A stretch of DNA of 33,719 nucleotides from PALSA-505 sp035308365 (GCA_035308365.1 DATGGU010000205.1:1-33719), one strand, 5' to 3'. Shown: positions 1 to 7,888, counted from the stretch's first letter. Numbers and translations: made by a program. The notes: a model not told the origin generated them from the sequence alone.

Positions 1-122
1 TCACCCACAATCCCGATCGTCCGCCCAGCATCCACACTGAACGACACCCCCCGCACAGCCCGGACCACGCCATCAGCCGTCGGGAAACTCACCCGCAAAT
101 CCCGCACCTCAAGCAGGCTCAC
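1..122 (-). CDS. Oligopeptide-type ABC transporter ATP-binding protein (N-terminal part only)
   Basis: Only the first 40 codons are inside the window. The gene starts at a GTG (120-122) with a GGGAGGG ribosome binding site five bases upstream and runs off the left edge. The translation opens with SLLEVRDLRVSFPTADG and continues to a GIVG stretch that leads into a Walker A loop. This is the usual N-terminus of DppD/OppD-type ATPases, which drive peptide or oligosaccharide import at the inner face of the membrane. It lies downstream of the solute-binding lipoprotein gene on the same strand, so both probably belong to one importer whose permease genes are not in view. The nucleotide-binding motifs themselves are cut off, so the family call rests on the N-terminus and on context. 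Confidence 0.8.
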   Translation of the reverse strand, partial: MSLLEVRDLRVSFPTADGVVRAVRGVSFSVDAGRTIGIVG

Positions 123-171
123 ACCAACCCTCCCTCACGACTTCGCATGGCCTGGCCATCTGGGTAAACGA

Positions 172-216
172 GGCCATCCGGTAGAACGAGTACGAACCCC
201 GTTCTACCGGATGGCC
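172..216 (-). terminator. 17-bp perfect hairpin after a solute-binding-protein gene
   Basis: Positions 172-188 and 200-216 are perfectly complementary, with an 11-base loop. The hairpin begins 11 bases after the TAG stop of the solute-binding-protein gene and ends 49 bases before the next ATPase gene. No strong T tract follows on the minus strand. It may be a partial terminator or a 3' stabiliser that lets the binding protein be made in excess over the rest of the operon. A similar hairpin follows the second solute-binding-protein gene at 20611-20641. Confidence 0.7.
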
Positions 217-227
217 CCAATCTCGCG

Positions 228-2039
228 CTAGGACAGCCAGAGCTGGGTCAAGTTGTAAGTCGCGGCCAGCGGGTTGTAAATCAGGTTGCGCAACCGCTTG
301 CCGGTGAACAAGACCGTGTCCTGAGTGGTCAGCGGCACGATCGCCGCGTCCTTCATGACTTGCTGGCCGGCCGCGGCCCAGTAGGGCGTGGCGGTGGCCT
401 GGTTGGGCGCCTTCAGAGCCTTGGCGATGTCGGCGTCGGTGATCTTCGAGCTGTAGCACCCATCGTTGGTTGTTGGGTTGCTGCAGTTGGTCTGGAACAG
501 CGGCACGACGTTCGCGCGGCCGTTGTTGCCCAGCCAGTCAGGCACCCAGCCGACCTCGGAGATGTCCCACTGGTTGGCCTTCTTGCTGTTCAGCCCATTC
601 TCCACGAAGGCGTAGTACGGGCCCTGCTGCATCGGGACACCCTTGGAGGTGATCCCGCACGCCTTGAGGCTGGCCTGCACCGAGGTGAAGACGGCCGGGT
701 GGTCACCGGCGTTCCGGTAGACGTCGAGGATCTGGAACCCGTTCGGGTAGCCCGCCTGCTTCAGCATGGCCTTGCACTTGGCCGGGTTACCCTCTGAGTT
801 CGGGGTCGGGTAGTAGTTGTAGTTCGTGTAACCCACGTCGCCCGGTGCGATCGCGCCGTTGAGGATCGGGTTGAGCGTGACGCCACCGTAGATCTTCGCG
901 ATCGCTACCTTGTTGATCGCGTACTCGATCGCCTGCCTGACCAGAAGCTTGGACATGGCCTTGCTGGCGTCCGGGCTCTGCAGGTTGAACACGATGTACG
1001 GGTTCGCGGTGCCGGTTTGGGTGTAGATGTGCAGGCCGGGGTTGTGCGAGGCCTGCAGGCTTGGGATCGCGGAGGTGGGCGGCGGGGTGTCCCACATCAG
1101 GTCGTCGGTGCCCGCCTCGACGTCCGCCAGCTGGGTCTCGTTCGAGGTCGTCCCCTCGGTGATCACGATCTGGTTCACGTAGTCGTGGCGGAGCGGGTCG
1201 GTGGACTGCTTCCAGGCCGGGTTCCTGCTCAGCACGATCTTCTTGCTCGCGACGTACGTGGTGACCGCGTACGGGCCATCAGAGAGGAGATGCTGCCTGA
1301 ACGGCGGGCTGTCGGGCAGGTAGGAGTCGTATTCCACCGGCCGCGCCGAGGCGAACGGCATCGCAAGGATGTTCAGGAAGTCGTTCGCGGGCTGGGTCAG
1401 CGTGAACGTGATCGTCGACGAGTTCGGCGTGCCGATGCCGGAGATCGAGTGACCGTTCTGGAACGCGGCTATCTGCGCCGGCGTCGGTGACTTGTTGTTC
1501 TTGAACGCCGCCGCCTCCGCCGTGCAGTACGTGGACATGCCGGCGATCACTGGCACGTAGTAGAGCGAGTTGCCGACACCCAGAATCGGGTTGCACATGG
1601 CCTTGAACTCACGCGCGAAGTCGGTCGAGGTGACCGGCCGCGGCGGCGAGGTATTCCAGTCCACACCGGGCTTGATGTGGAAGGTATAGGTCAGGCCGTT
1701 GGCCGAGATGCCGCCGTTGGCCTTGGTGGGCACCGTGGTGGCTATGTCGGCCGCGATCGTCGTCGCCGTGGTCCTGTTGTTGGACGGGAGGTAGCTGACG
1801 AGCTGCCTGGTGAAGGCGCCCTCGAGCTGGAAGGTCGGCGTGTAGTACGCGGACAGGGTGTCCCAGTGGTCGACGTCTCCGGCCGCTACGAGATTCAGGG
1901 TGCCGCCCATCACAGGCTTGCCGCCGGCGTTCGAGCTACCGGTGCTGCCGCCGTTGTTAGAGCTTCCGCACGCTGTCACCGTGCCCGCCGCCAGAGCCGC
2001 TATCGCGAGCGCGGCGAACCGCTTTGGAACGGGTTTCAT
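228..2039 (-). CDS. ABC transporter solute-binding lipoprotein, family 5 (peptide/oligosaccharide type)
   Basis: Extracytoplasmic substrate-binding lipoprotein of the DppA/OppA class (SBP_bac_5), about 603 residues. The N-terminus has a basic stretch (PVPKR), a hydrophobic core rich in Ala, and a lipobox TVTAC with the lipidated Cys at residue 24, followed by a Ser/Gly/Asn-rich linker. The body shows family landmarks such as a GGTLN start to the mature domain and YTFHIKPGVDW in the first lobe. An ATG at 2045 is also possible, but AAGGAG sits one base from it and seven bases from the ATG at 2039, so 2039 is preferred. It precedes the ATPase gene at the left edge. Substrate cannot be told from sequence; family members bind peptides, nickel or oligosaccharides. 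Confidence 0.93.
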   Translation of the reverse strand: MKPVPKRFAALAIAALAAGTVTACGSSNNGGSTGSSNAGGKPVMGGTLNLVAAGDVDHWDTLSAYYTPTFQLEGAFTRQLVSYLPSNNRTTATTIAADIATTVPTKANGGISANGLTYTFHIKPGVDWNTSPPRPVTSTDFAREFKAMCNPILGVGNSLYYVPVIAGMSTYCTAEAAAFKNNKSPTPAQIAAFQNGHSISGIGTPNSSTITFTLTQPANDFLNILAMPFASARPVEYDSYLPDSPPFRQHLLSDGPYAVTTYVASKKIVLSRNPAWKQSTDPLRHDYVNQIVITEGTTSNETQLADVEAGTDDLMWDTPPPTSAIPSLQASHNPGLHIYTQTGTANPYIVFNLQSPDASKAMSKLLVRQAIEYAINKVAIAKIYGGVTLNPILNGAIAPGDVGYTNYNYYPTPNSEGNPAKCKAMLKQAGYPNGFQILDVYRNAGDHPAVFTSVQASLKACGITSKGVPMQQGPYYAFVENGLNSKKANQWDISEVGWVPDWLGNNGRANVVPLFQTNCSNPTTNDGCYSSKITDADIAKALKAPNQATATPYWAAAGQQVMKDAAIVPLTTQDTVLFTGKRLRNLIYNPLAATYNLTQLWLS

Positions 2040-2118
2040 GAGCATGCTCCTTCTGGCCCGGCGTGTGCCGCACGGGCATATCTGTTGATCCCCACGAGGC
2101 TCTTATCACCAGAGCACG

Positions 2119-3495
2119 TCAGGCGCCCTGCTGGAAGGGACGCACGGAAGGGGTTACGGAACCGCAATCACGTTGTAACAAAGCAGGAAATCCAGCCTGC
2201 CAATCTAATCTCTGCCCCTCGAGTGCATCCTGCATCGGCCTGAACTTCGCCTGCGCCTCGGCAAGCTCAGCAGCCGGGTCCGATCCCGCCACTATGCCAC
2301 AGCCGGCGAACAGCCGTGCCCGCGCTCCCTCGATCTCGGCACACCGCATGGCGATGCCCCACTCGCCGTTGCCCTGGGCGTCCAGCCAGCCGACCGGCCC
2401 GGCATAGCGGCCCCGGTCCATGCCCTCGAGTTCGCGGATCAGTTCCATCGCCGTGTCGGTGGGCGTTCCGCAGACCGCCGCGGTCGGGTGCAGCGCGGCG
2501 GCCACCGCGAGCGAGGACGGCGCCGGGCCAGCCCCGCCGCCCAGCTGGGTGCCCTGGTCCTGCTGGGGCGCCAGCGTGCCGGTGAGGGCGGTGGCCAAGT
2601 GCTGGACGTTCGCGAGCTTGAGCAGGAACGGGCTGGGATCCACGTCCAGCTTTTCGCACAGCGGGGTCAGCGCCTGGCGCACGCCGGCCACCGCGTAGCC
2701 GTGCTCCTCGATGTCCTTGGCCGATGACAGCAGCGCGGCGCCGAGTGCCTGGTCCGAGGCCGCGTCCTTGCCCCGCGGTGTGGTGCCGGCCAGCACGAGC
2801 GCGCTTATCTCGGCCGCTTCCCGCCGGACCAGCAGTTCCGGCGTGGCCCCGACCAGCCCGCCGCAGGCGAACGTGTAGCAGTCCGGGTAGCGGGTGGCCA
2901 GCCTGTGCAGCAGCACGCGCGGGTCGAGAGGTTCCGGGGCGGTCGCGTACAGATCCCTGGCCAGCACGACCTTGCGCAGCCGCCCGGCCTTGATGCTGGA
3001 CACCGCGGCGGCGACCGCCCGCTCCCAGTCTGGCGCGGTCAGGCTGCCGTCGTGCCAGCGCACCTGGCCGGGAGTCATCACCGGGAGTGGGTCGCCGATC
3101 TCGCTGGGACTCCCGATCGTCGTCAGCCAGGCCTGGCCGTTCCTGCGGCCGAGCACCGCACGGGGGAGCGTGAGCACGGACCCGTCGGAGGTGGGATCGA
3201 AGCTGAAGCTGCCGAACGCCACCGGCCCCGATCCCGGGACGCCGACCTCGTCGTCGATCTCGGCCGAATCGAGCAGCGACCGGAACCACTTCCCGGCCAC
3301 CGTGAATCTGTCCTCGCCTGCGGGCAGCGTGATCCGGGCCGCCTCGCCCCAGCCGATCAGGCCCTCGCCGCGCCGGACCCAGGCGACGGCGGCGGGCTCC
3401 GGCAGCCGGGTGATCAGGTCGCCGGGATCCGCGATCGCGATGGTGCGCACCGGGAGCGTCTGGGTCCAGGCGAGGTCTTCGAGATCCATTTCCAC
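2119..3495 (-). CDS. menF: Isochorismate synthase
   Basis: Converts chorismate to isochorismate, the entry step to menaquinone or to salicylate/2,3-dihydroxybenzoate siderophores. The C-terminal chorismate-binding domain (about residues 150-435) is complete: RKVVLARD carries the lysine base (K175), GATPELL the acid (E220), and LHPTAAVCGTP, GRYAGPVGW and AGCGIVAGSDP form the rest of the active site and Mg site. Family comparison: a lysine at the first position is what activates water in MenF/EntC, as opposed to Gln in aminodeoxychorismate synthases. The start is GTG at 3495, or ATG two codons later; neither has a strong ribosome binding site. A 30-residue tail follows the conserved core. No other men or siderophore gene is nearby, so menaquinone versus siderophore use is open. 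The name entC/dhbC would fit equally well. Confidence 0.92.
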   Translation of the reverse strand: MEMDLEDLAWTQTLPVRTIAIADPGDLITRLPEPAAVAWVRRGEGLIGWGEAARITLPAGEDRFTVAGKWFRSLLDSAEIDDEVGVPGSGPVAFGSFSFDPTSDGSVLTLPRAVLGRRNGQAWLTTIGSPSEIGDPLPVMTPGQVRWHDGSLTAPDWERAVAAAVSSIKAGRLRKVVLARDLYATAPEPLDPRVLLHRLATRYPDCYTFACGGLVGATPELLVRREAAEISALVLAGTTPRGKDAASDQALGAALLSSAKDIEEHGYAVAGVRQALTPLCEKLDVDPSPFLLKLANVQHLATALTGTLAPQQDQGTQLGGGAGPAPSSLAVAAALHPTAAVCGTPTDTAMELIRELEGMDRGRYAGPVGWLDAQGNGEWGIAMRCAEIEGARARLFAGCGIVAGSDPAAELAEAQAKFRPMQDALEGQRLDWQAGFPALLQRDCGSVTPSVRPFQQGA

Positions 3496-3640
3496 GCTGC
3501 CTGATTTTACGTTTCGGGGCAGCTACGTCGGCCTTTGCCCCCACGCACCGGTCGGTTTCCGGCCCGGCGGGCAGCGCAAGGTTACCCGGTGATCACAATG
3601 CGGCGATTGCCCCTGGAACCTGCGCCGCCCGGCAGGGCTG

Positions 3641-3680
3641 GATGATATTTAATATATTAACGATCGATTAAATCATAAAC
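3641..3680. promoter_or_regulatory. AT-rich divergent promoter/operator region with palindromes
   Basis: The 207-bp gap between isochorismate synthase (minus) and cysteine dioxygenase (plus) holds a 40-bp A/T island in otherwise very G/C-rich DNA. Inside it is a perfect 12-bp palindrome TTAATATATTAA (3649-3660), followed directly by a near-palindrome around CGATCG (3657-3671). This is a plausible promoter and regulator-binding region for the dioxygenase-rhodanese pair. The exact -10/-35 boxes cannot be assigned. Confidence 0.45.
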
Positions 3681-3702
3681 TTTGCCAGCCACAAGGGAAC
3701 CG

Positions 3703-4233
3703 ATGACATCACTCAGCAACAGCCTCGTGGCGGCCGGCCCGCGGCCGCGCCCGCGCCCGCGGCTCAGCCAGGCCCGGTTGGCCCAGGTCGTGGCCAGCAC
3801 TGCCGCGCATCCCGAGCGCTGGCGCGATCTGGTGCGCTATGATCCCGCGCGGCGCTGGTACCTCCGCATGGAACTCACCGACGATTACGAGGTGTGGCTG
3901 TTGAGCTGGCACCCTGGCCAGGGAACCGGGTTTCATGACCACGGCGGGTCCCGTGGGGCCTTCGCCGTGGCGTTCGGTGAACTGCAGGAGCAGACGGTGC
4001 GGGCGGGCCGCCGCGTGCCCATGGTGGCGGTGCGCACGGTCACCGCCGGGCAGGCCAGGTCCTTCGGCCCGAGGTTCATCCATAACGTGGTCAACAACTC
4101 GGCCCGGAACGCGGTCAGCGTGCACGCCTACTCCCCGCCGCTGCCCGAGATGCGCCGCTACGAACTAACCCTGGCCGGCCTGAGCTACACCGGCACCGAG
4201 CCCGCCACCGAGCCCGCCGAGACGAGCCCATGA
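3703..4233 (+). CDS. Cysteine dioxygenase type I family protein
   Basis: Cupin-fold, non-heme-iron thiol dioxygenase that oxidises cysteine to cysteine sulfinate with O2. The three-histidine iron site is visible as FHDHGGS (H78, H80) and FIHNVVN (H127), in a protein of 176 residues, the normal size for bacterial enzymes. A TTG 21 bases upstream could extend it, but the ATG at 3703 has AAGGGA four to five bases ahead and is preferred. Residues 13-20 are a Pro-Arg alternation of unknown meaning. The stop overlaps the start of the rhodanese gene (ATGA at 4230), so the two are translationally coupled. Related thiol dioxygenases (3-mercaptopropionate, persulfide) cannot be fully excluded. Confidence 0.9.
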   Translation: MTSLSNSLVAAGPRPRPRPRLSQARLAQVVASTAAHPERWRDLVRYDPARRWYLRMELTDDYEVWLLSWHPGQGTGFHDHGGSRGAFAVAFGELQEQTVRAGRRVPMVAVRTVTAGQARSFGPRFIHNVVNNSARNAVSVHAYSPPLPEMRRYELTLAGLSYTGTEPATEPAETSP

Positions 4234-4814
4234 CCGGCACGGAGACGTCAGCTGAAACAAGGACGGCCGCCGGGGCCCAGACAGCCGGCGGGGCTCAGAT
4301 GGCCGCCGGGGCTCAGACGGCCGCCGGGACTCAGACGCCCGCCGGGCCTCAGACGGCCGCCCGGCCCCGGGCGTCAGCCGGGATGTGGACGGCGCCCGGG
4401 ACCGGCCGGACCGGGCGGCGCACCATCGACCAGATGCTGGCCGAGGCGCGCAGTCGCCTGCGCCGCGTGGATCCGCGCCAGGCCGCAGCCGAGATAGAGG
4501 CGGGCGCGCTGCTGGTGGACATCCGCCCGCAGTCGCAGCGCGCCGTCGAGGGCGAAGTACCCGGCGCGCTGCTGATCGAGCGCAACGTCCTGGAGTGGCG
4601 GTTCGACCCCGCCTCGGCTAGCAAGCTGCCCCAGGTGCGTGACCATGACGTCCGCGTGATCATCATGTGCTCGGAGGGCTACACCTCCAGCCTGGCCGCC
4701 GCCGCACTGCAGGATCTCGGTCTCGCCAACGCCACCGACCTGGACGGTGGTTTCCACGCCTGGGCCGCCGCCGGCCTCCCGGTCACCGGCGGCTGCGCCG
4801 CCCGCACGCCCTGA
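4230..4814 (+). CDS. Rhodanese-like domain protein with repetitive N-terminus
   Basis: Single rhodanese domain (about residues 80-185) with active-site loop CSEGYTS and nucleophile C147, preceded by LLVDIRPQSQR and ended by GGFHAWAAAGLPV. Such domains carry sulfane sulfur as a cysteine persulfide. Its coupling to cysteine dioxygenase through a 4-base overlap suggests a role in persulfide or sulfite handling during cysteine breakdown; this is inferred from context. The first 65 residues are not part of the fold: residues 12-46 repeat a six-residue T-A-A-G-A-Q unit about six times and look unstructured. Internal starts such as the ATG at 4383 would remove the repeat, but the overlap favours the upstream start. 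Confidence 0.88.
   Translation: MTGTETSAETRTAAGAQTAGGAQMAAGAQTAAGTQTPAGPQTAARPRASAGMWTAPGTGRTGRRTIDQMLAEARSRLRRVDPRQAAAEIEAGALLVDIRPQSQRAVEGEVPGALLIERNVLEWRFDPASASKLPQVRDHDVRVIIMCSEGYTSSLAAAALQDLGLANATDLDGGFHAWAAAGLPVTGGCAARTP
4263..4367 (+). repeat. 18-bp in-frame tandem repeat, about six copies
   Basis: The unit GCCGCCGGGGCTCAGACG (18 bp, six codons) is repeated with point changes across this stretch and encodes the Ala/Gly/Gln/Thr-rich tail of the rhodanese protein. Because the unit is a multiple of three, copy-number change would not break the frame. Confidence 0.8.
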
Positions 4815-4895
4815 CCTGCCCGCAACCCGGCGTGAGAGGGTTACGTCGAAGCTGACTGAAGGCCGGTGAGCACGATTTGCCACCCGGCCGGCGCC

Positions 4896-6968
4896 TTACA
4901 GCAGGCTGAGCTGGACGGCGTCCGGTGCCGGGGGAGGCTGGCGGGGCTCGGGGCGAGCGATGGACCGGGCCTGTCCCGGGCTGGCCTGGCCGACCTTATG
5001 CTTGCGGGCGAACCCGGCCACCAGCTCCGCGATCCGCTGTTGGTACCCGCGCGGCGCGTAGGCACCCGACCGGTACAGGGCGCGGTAGCGGCCCACCAAG
5101 CCGGGATGCTGCTCTTCCAGCCAGCCGTAGAACCACTCCCGCGCCCCGGGCCGCAGGTGCAGCACGATAGGCGTGACGTGCGCGGCGCCAGCGGCGGCGA
5201 TCTCCCTGACCGTCGCCTCGAGCTGCGCGGGGGAGTCGGACAAGAATGGCACCACCGGCCCCATCAGCACGCCGCAGCGCAGACCATGCTCGGTGAACGT
5301 GGCGCAGACCTCCAGCCTGCGTTCCGGCGCGGGGGTGCCCGGCTCGATAGATCGCCAAAGCTCTTTGTCGATGGATCCAACGGACACGTTCAGCCCGACA
5401 TCGGTCTTCTCGGCTGCCTCCTTGATCAGCTCGAGGTCGCGCAGAATGAGCGTGCCCTTGGTCAGAATCGAGAACGGGTTGGCGTGGTCCCGCAGGGCTG
5501 TGAGGATCGGCGGCATCAGCCGGTACCTTCCCTCGGCCCGCTGGTAGCAGTCCACGTTCGTGCCCATCGCGACGTGCTCACCCCGCCACCTGGGCGCCGC
5601 CAGCTCCTTGCGCGCCAGCTCGCCCGCGTTCACCTTGACCACGATTTTGGAGTTGAAGTCCAGCCCGGCGTCCAGATCGAGGTAGGTGTGGGTATTCCGG
5701 GCGAAGCAGTTGTGGCTCACAACGCCGTCGGCGATGAAGTCGCCGGTTCCCGTCGTGATGTCATACATCGGGATGTCCAGGCCCAGCGGCTCGATCGCCG
5801 TCACGCGCAACTTCGCGTCGCTCTTGACCGCCGTTCCGGCTATGCCGCGCTTGCGGGTGATGGCCGGGTCGGTGGTGTGGAAGAACCTGAGATGCTCCTT
5901 CAGGCCACCTCGCAGCCGTAGCCAGCACAGACCGTTCGCTGGCGATGTTTCTTCGATCGCGATATCGAATCCCAGCGACCGTAGCGACGAGAGGGTCCAG
6001 TCAATGATGCCGTGATCGGTGTTCGAGATCCGGAGGATGCCGCCGCTGTAGCTGCCCTCGGCATCGAAGATGCCCGCCAGGAAGCCCTTGCGCCAATCCG
6101 GTGACGGTGCCGTGGGCCACTGGATCAGCCGATGAATGAACCGGACCTGATCCGGTGCGGAGGTACCGATGGCATCCATGCGCATTCTCGTGGCATCCCC
6201 CGCGAAGAAGCAGAACTCGCTGACCCCAACCCCCACGCGCGCTAGGTAGTCACGCGTCCTGTCCAGCGCCTCCCGATCGGTAAGAGCGAGCCGGAAGTGA
6301 CGGGCGTCACCGGCCACCCCGCCTGAGGAACGGCAGGCGGACCTCTTGACGTAGGCATGGCCACGCGTCATGCCGCACAGGTAGCCACGCCGGTAGTCGG
6401 CTGATTCCTTGGGCGGCTCAGCGAATCCACCGGTACCGAGCAGCTCGCTCTGAAGGGTCAGGTGCGGGCGCTGGAGCGCACCGCCGCAGGCACCCGTCAC
6501 GTGCTCCCAGCCGCGACCAGCCGTCAGGAAGCGGTGATCGCCACTTGCGACCAGCTTGGTGCCGTCTTCCAATGTGACGCGGTAGGCAGGCTTGACCGTC
6601 TGCCAGTGCGCCAGCACATTGGTGATCACATAGCGCCGGCAGTGGCCATCTTTGACGGTCCCATAGATGGCATCGCCGGTCCTGACGTGAGCCAGCGGCC
6701 GGGTCCTGCCGCCGGCCATCAAGATCGGCGTTTCTCCCGACAGGCAGTAAACACACTGATGCTGGCATCCCCGGTATGGGTTGATGGTCCAGGAGAAGGC
6801 CATGCGGGAGGTTTCGGGGACGCGGTTGATGATCGAGCGGGCCTGGATCTCGTAGAAGGTCATGCCGCGGAAGGCCGGCGTGTCGAAGGTCCGCGTCACC
6901 GCCCCCCGCTCGAACAGCGCGGGCACGGCGCCCGGCGGCTCGGTCAGTTGCAGGCTCTTCCAGCGCAT
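4896..6968 (-). CDS. Rv2578c-family radical SAM protein, intein-containing
   Basis: Radical SAM protein of the Rv2578c family (related to spore photoproduct lyase-like proteins), function unknown. The 4Fe-4S/SAM motif CxxxCxxC is split: GCQHQCVY is followed by a 346-residue intein and then CFARNTH. After splicing the host protein is about 344 residues with the third cluster cysteine supplied by the residue after the intein. The C-terminal half shows family sequence such as VAMGTNVDCYQRAEGRY and a QLSLL end. The ATG at 6966-6968 has no ribosome binding site; a promoter ends eight bases upstream, so the transcript is probably leaderless. The gene stands alone, convergent with the rhodanese gene. 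Confidence 0.93.
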   Translation of the reverse strand: MRWKSLQLTEPPGAVPALFERGAVTRTFDTPAFRGMTFYEIQARSIINRVPETSRMAFSWTINPYRGCQHQCVYCLSGETPILMAGGRTRPLAHVRTGDAIYGTVKDGHCRRYVITNVLAHWQTVKPAYRVTLEDGTKLVASGDHRFLTAGRGWEHVTGACGGALQRPHLTLQSELLGTGGFAEPPKESADYRRGYLCGMTRGHAYVKRSACRSSGGVAGDARHFRLALTDREALDRTRDYLARVGVGVSEFCFFAGDATRMRMDAIGTSAPDQVRFIHRLIQWPTAPSPDWRKGFLAGIFDAEGSYSGGILRISNTDHGIIDWTLSSLRSLGFDIAIEETSPANGLCWLRLRGGLKEHLRFFHTTDPAITRKRGIAGTAVKSDAKLRVTAIEPLGLDIPMYDITTGTGDFIADGVVSHNCFARNTHTYLDLDAGLDFNSKIVVKVNAGELARKELAAPRWRGEHVAMGTNVDCYQRAEGRYRLMPPILTALRDHANPFSILTKGTLILRDLELIKEAAEKTDVGLNVSVGSIDKELWRSIEPGTPAPERRLEVCATFTEHGLRCGVLMGPVVPFLSDSPAQLEATVREIAAAGAAHVTPIVLHLRPGAREWFYGWLEEQHPGLVGRYRALYRSGAYAPRGYQQRIAELVAGFARKHKVGQASPGQARSIARPEPRQPPPAPDAVQLSLL
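5709..6746 (-). other. Intein (346 residues) with degraded LAGLIDADG endonuclease
   Basis: Residues 75-420 of the radical SAM ORF. Splicing blocks are present: block A begins C-LSGETPILMAGG; block B is ASGDHRFLT with the conserved His; block F is MYDITTGTGDFIA; block G is GVVSHN followed by Cys at +1. All nucleophiles for standard (class 1) splicing are intact. The middle holds two endonuclease motifs: the second, FLAGIFDAEGS (296-306), keeps an acidic residue, but the first, YLCGMTRGHAY (196-206), has His where the catalytic Asp is expected. Splicing is therefore likely, homing activity doubtful. Confidence 0.92.
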
Positions 6969-6976
6969 GTCAATTA

Positions 6977-7006
6977 AGTATAGAATGGGAGTTCGAGGAC
7001 GTCAAA
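6977..7006 (-). promoter_or_regulatory. Sigma-70-like promoter, probably leaderless, for the radical SAM gene
   Basis: On the minus strand, TTTGAC (7001-7006) and TATACT (6977-6982) are separated by 18 bp, close to the consensus for housekeeping sigma factors. Only eight bases lie between the -10 box and the ATG at 6968, so the transcript should begin at or next to the start codon. The rest of the gap 6969-7168 shows no other feature beyond the ribosome binding site of the next gene. Confidence 0.7.
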
Positions 7007-7168
7007 GTTCAGCAAACACCTGTTCGATCACGAGCCGGCACTGAAAGTGCTGGCAAGACAGCAATCAGGGGAATGACATCCATGCCGGAGTGGATAAAGA
7101 TCTTGCGTTGGGGGGATAGTGGTACTTGATCCCACTCACGCGCTAGGCAGCTAGGCGGAGGTGGCGCC

Positions 7169-7564
7169 ATGGCGCTGTCGAAGGAAGAGCAGCGCGTGCT
7201 CGCCGAGATCGAGCGCAGGCTCGCCGACGACGATCCCGTGCTTGCGTCCAGGCTGACCTCGTTCAGGTTGCCCAGGCTGACTCTGGCCCCCCGGTCACCC
7301 CGGGCGCGCCTGCTTGCCTCCCTGCTCATGCTGGCCGTCGTCGCCGTCGTGTCGGTGTTTGTCTACGCGCTCATGCCATTTCGCGGCCAGGCCGGCGGCC
7401 CGAACAAGTTCCGCACCGGCACCTCGCTGAGCCGGCCCGGGATGTCCGCTCAGCCCAGCGTGGGCCAGACAAGCCAGGCAATAACCGACATGGGGGAGAG
7501 CCGGATCATCGCGACCAACAACAACCCCGCGTCCGGCCCCGACTCCGCCGCCTACGGCAAGTAA
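7169..7564 (+). CDS. DUF3040 domain membrane protein
   Basis: Small actinobacterial membrane protein of unknown function, 131 residues. The N-terminus MALSKEEQRVLAEIERRLA is the DUF3040 signature, followed by a basic stretch and one clear membrane helix (about residues 48-69, LLASLLMLAVVAVVSVFVY). The tail is Gly/Ser/Asn-rich and probably disordered; many relatives have two helices, here only one is evident. GGAGG lies seven bases before the ATG. It is a single gene with a hairpin and repeats downstream. Confidence 0.88.
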   Translation: MALSKEEQRVLAEIERRLADDDPVLASRLTSFRLPRLTLAPRSPRARLLASLLMLAVVAVVSVFVYALMPFRGQAGGPNKFRTGTSLSRPGMSAQPSVGQTSQAITDMGESRIIATNNNPASGPDSAAYGK

Positions 7565-7590
7565 GCCGGGCCGAGGCCGAGGCGGCGAAT

Positions 7591-7888
7591 GCTGCTTGGT
7601 GGCCGTTGGCCACCTGCGCCGTGGCCCGCAGTATTTGCCCGGGGGCCGAGCCCCCGGACCCCCACGCCAGTGGTTGCGGTAGGTGGGTCAAGCCGGTTGC
7701 GGTAGGTGGGTCAAGCCGGTTGCGGTGGGTGGGTCAAGTTGGTTGCGGTGGGTGGGTCAGTTGCTGCTTGGTGGCCGTTGGCCGCCTGTGCCGTGGCCTG
7801 CGGTATTTGCCCCGGGCCGAGCCCTCGGACCCGCACGGCTGTGGTTGCGGTGGGTGGGTCAAGTTGGTTGCGGTGGGGGGCAACTTCT
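7591..7888. repeat. Composite repeat: 172-bp unit duplicated, with nested 23-bp tandem repeats
   Basis: The segment beginning GCTGCTTGGTGGCCGTTGGC occurs at 7591 and again at 7763 and stays similar for about 87 bp. Each copy ends in a 23-bp tandem repeat starting GGTTGCGGT and containing GGTGGGTCAAG: four copies in the first (7672, 7695, 7718, 7741) and two in the second (7843, 7866). The 484-bp gap 7565-8048 also holds a hairpin (7639-7657) and the 69-bp element (7942-8010); I see no gene in it. Confidence 0.85.
7639..7657 (+). terminator. Short GC hairpin after DUF3040 gene
   Basis: CCGGGGGC and GCCCCCGG form a perfect 8-bp stem with a 3-base loop, 75 bp after the stop of the DUF3040 gene. 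No T tract follows. A related but weaker stem (CCGGGC / GCCCTCGG) lies at the same place in the second copy of the composite repeat, so it is part of that repeat as well as a possible terminator. Confidence 0.5.

Noticed and set aside
7672..7888. G-quadruplex array in the 23-bp repeats
   Set aside because: GGG runs come in pairs separated by long gaps, so a stable intramolecular quadruplex is not well supported by sequence alone.
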